Below are positions 63,237 through 64,000 of a stretch of DNA of 64,000 nucleotides, one piece after another; the first letter of the stretch is position 1, and the number at the start of each line of letters is the position of its first letter. The DNA lies in contig NZ_CALMYP010000065.1 of assembly GCF_937873615.1 (NCBI RefSeq), positions 1-64,000 on the forward strand. The letters are read 5' to 3'. A model generated the notes under the pieces. The model made no database searches, was not told the origin of the DNA, and saw only the letters and a program-made list of their open reading frames with translations. Source of the stretch: an uncultured Paracoccus sp. GTDB lineage: Bacteria; Pseudomonadota; Alphaproteobacteria; Rhodobacterales; Rhodobacteraceae. A program made the translations under genes and the position numbers.

Positions 63237-64000
63237 TCACCAGTTGTTGCGAAACCAGCGATAGGCCCGGCGCAGGGAACGCCCCGGATAGTTTTCGGCA
63301 GGCATTTCGAAATCCCACCATTCGTCCTGCGGATGGGCGGCGAAAAGCGCCAGTCCGACGGTCGAAGCGAAGTTCGGACCGGTCAGTTGATGCGGCAGGC
63401 CCTGAATGCGCAGCGGCCGACCGATGCGCACATTGCGCCCCAGCATCCGCGCCGCCAGCCCGTCGAGACCGGGGATCTGGCTGCCGCCACCGGTCAGCAC
63501 GACCTGCTGGCTGGGCATGTGGTCGAAGCCTGCGGCGTCAAGGATGGCCGCGACCTCCTCCAGAATTTCCTCGACCCGGGGGCGCATGATCCCGATCAGG
63601 TCGGCGCGGCTGACGCAGCGACGGTCGGTTTCCCAATCGCCGGTCTCGCCGCCCAACTCGATCAGGTCGCGGTCGTCGCGGCCGGTGGCCTCGACCCCGC
63701 CATTCAGCGTCTTCAACCGCTCGGCCACCGACAGCGGCACCCGCAGCCCCTTGGCGATATCCTGGGTCACCAGATCGCCGCCCATCGGCACGGCATCGGC
63801 AAAGATCATGTGCTTGCGCACGAAGATCGAGACGCCCGTGGCGCCCCCGCCCATATCGACGCAGGCCGCACCCAGTTCCTGCTCGTCCTCGACCAGCGAG
63901 GACAGCGCCGACATGTAAGAGCCAGAGGCCACGCCCGCCAGTTCCATGTCGCAGCGGCGGATGACGTGGATCAGGTTGTCGATGGCGTCGCCGTCGACGG
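63237..64000 (-). CDS. ftsA: Cell division protein FtsA, 5' part outside window
   Basis: FtsA is the actin-like protein that anchors FtsZ to the membrane. The C-terminal 254 codons are visible. Recognisable segments are GAACVDMGGGATGVSIFVRK (second phosphate loop), QQVVLTGGGSQIPGLDGLAA, and a terminal region ending RSLRRAYRWFRNNW. The final amphipathic basic helix is the expected membrane anchor. The frame runs off the right edge with no stop. ftsZ follows after 221 bases, the standard dcw order. Confidence 0.95.
   Translation of the reverse strand, partial: VDGDAIDNLIHVIRRCDMELAGVASGSYMSALSSLVEDEQELGAACVDMGGGATGVSIFVRKHMIFADAVPMGGDLVTQDIAKGLRVPLSVAERLKTLNGGVEATGRDDRDLIELGGETGDWETDRRCVSRADLIGIMRPRVEEILEEVAAILDAAGFDHMPSQQVVLTGGGSQIPGLDGLAARMLGRNVRIGRPLRIQGLPHQLTGPNFASTVGLALFAAHPQDEWWDFEMPAENYPGRSLRRAYRWFRNNW

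Overview
The window is a high-GC alphaproteobacterial chromosome segment, most likely from the Rhodobacterales and probably Paracoccus or a close relative. The evidence is the gene families and their order: an RpoE-ChrR pair beside a DUF1365/cyclopropane-synthase-like operon, perM-hda-ppk1-ppx, DUF1489, DUF4169, pyrE-pyrC, M23 peptidase-bactofilin, and recN-bamD-lpxC-ftsZ-ftsA. No rRNA, tRNA or CRISPR array was seen.

Layout. (1) 1-3.2 kb is an insertion-sequence cluster. An IS21-family element runs off the left edge and has inserted into an IS5-family transposase gene. An IS110-family transposase broken by a frameshift follows. (2) 3.3-10.4 kb is a singlet-oxygen-stress locus. rpoE, chrR and a short-chain dehydrogenase face away from an operon of FAD oxidoreductase, DUF1365 protein, Cfa-like methyltransferase and photolyase, with a DUF2177 membrane gene at the side. 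Three candidate sigma-E promoters share a TGATC(C/T)-N18-TA pattern. The photolyase has lost its C-terminus. (3) 10.4-11.2 kb is a scar of joined gene fragments, including a ParB-like piece with two in-frame stops and the core of an acyl-CoA synthetase. (4) 11.2-27.1 kb is an accessory metabolic region. It holds a cyclase-family hydrolase, then an AfuABC/FbpABC-type ABC importer with an inositol-monophosphatase-family phosphatase and a Gfo/Idh/MocA dehydrogenase under a divergent LacI regulator, then a polyamine-type ABC importer with a DUF3830 protein and a LysR regulator, and a DOPA-dioxygenase-like enzyme with its own divergent LysR. (5) From 27.2 kb onward the genes are mostly core: a NarL-type response regulator, a cation efflux gene, polA, polyphosphate metabolism (ppk1, ppx), hda, purB, dnaB, pyrE, pyrC, gap, a peptidoglycan peptidase with bactofilin, coaD, a valine-degradation cluster (mmsA, acyl-CoA dehydrogenase, hydroxyisobutyryl-CoA hydrolase, mmsB), recN, bamD, lpxC, ftsZ and a partial ftsA.

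The best candidates for undescribed biology are the putative sugar- or polyol-phosphate uptake and oxidation operon (12.2-18.6 kb), the DUF3830-linked transporter, and the sigma-E locus in which the DNA-repair gene has been cut. A 47-residue membrane protein gene upstream of gap is easy to overlook. Starts were chosen from ribosome-binding sites, overlaps and family lengths. Functions come from recognised motifs, not from database searches.
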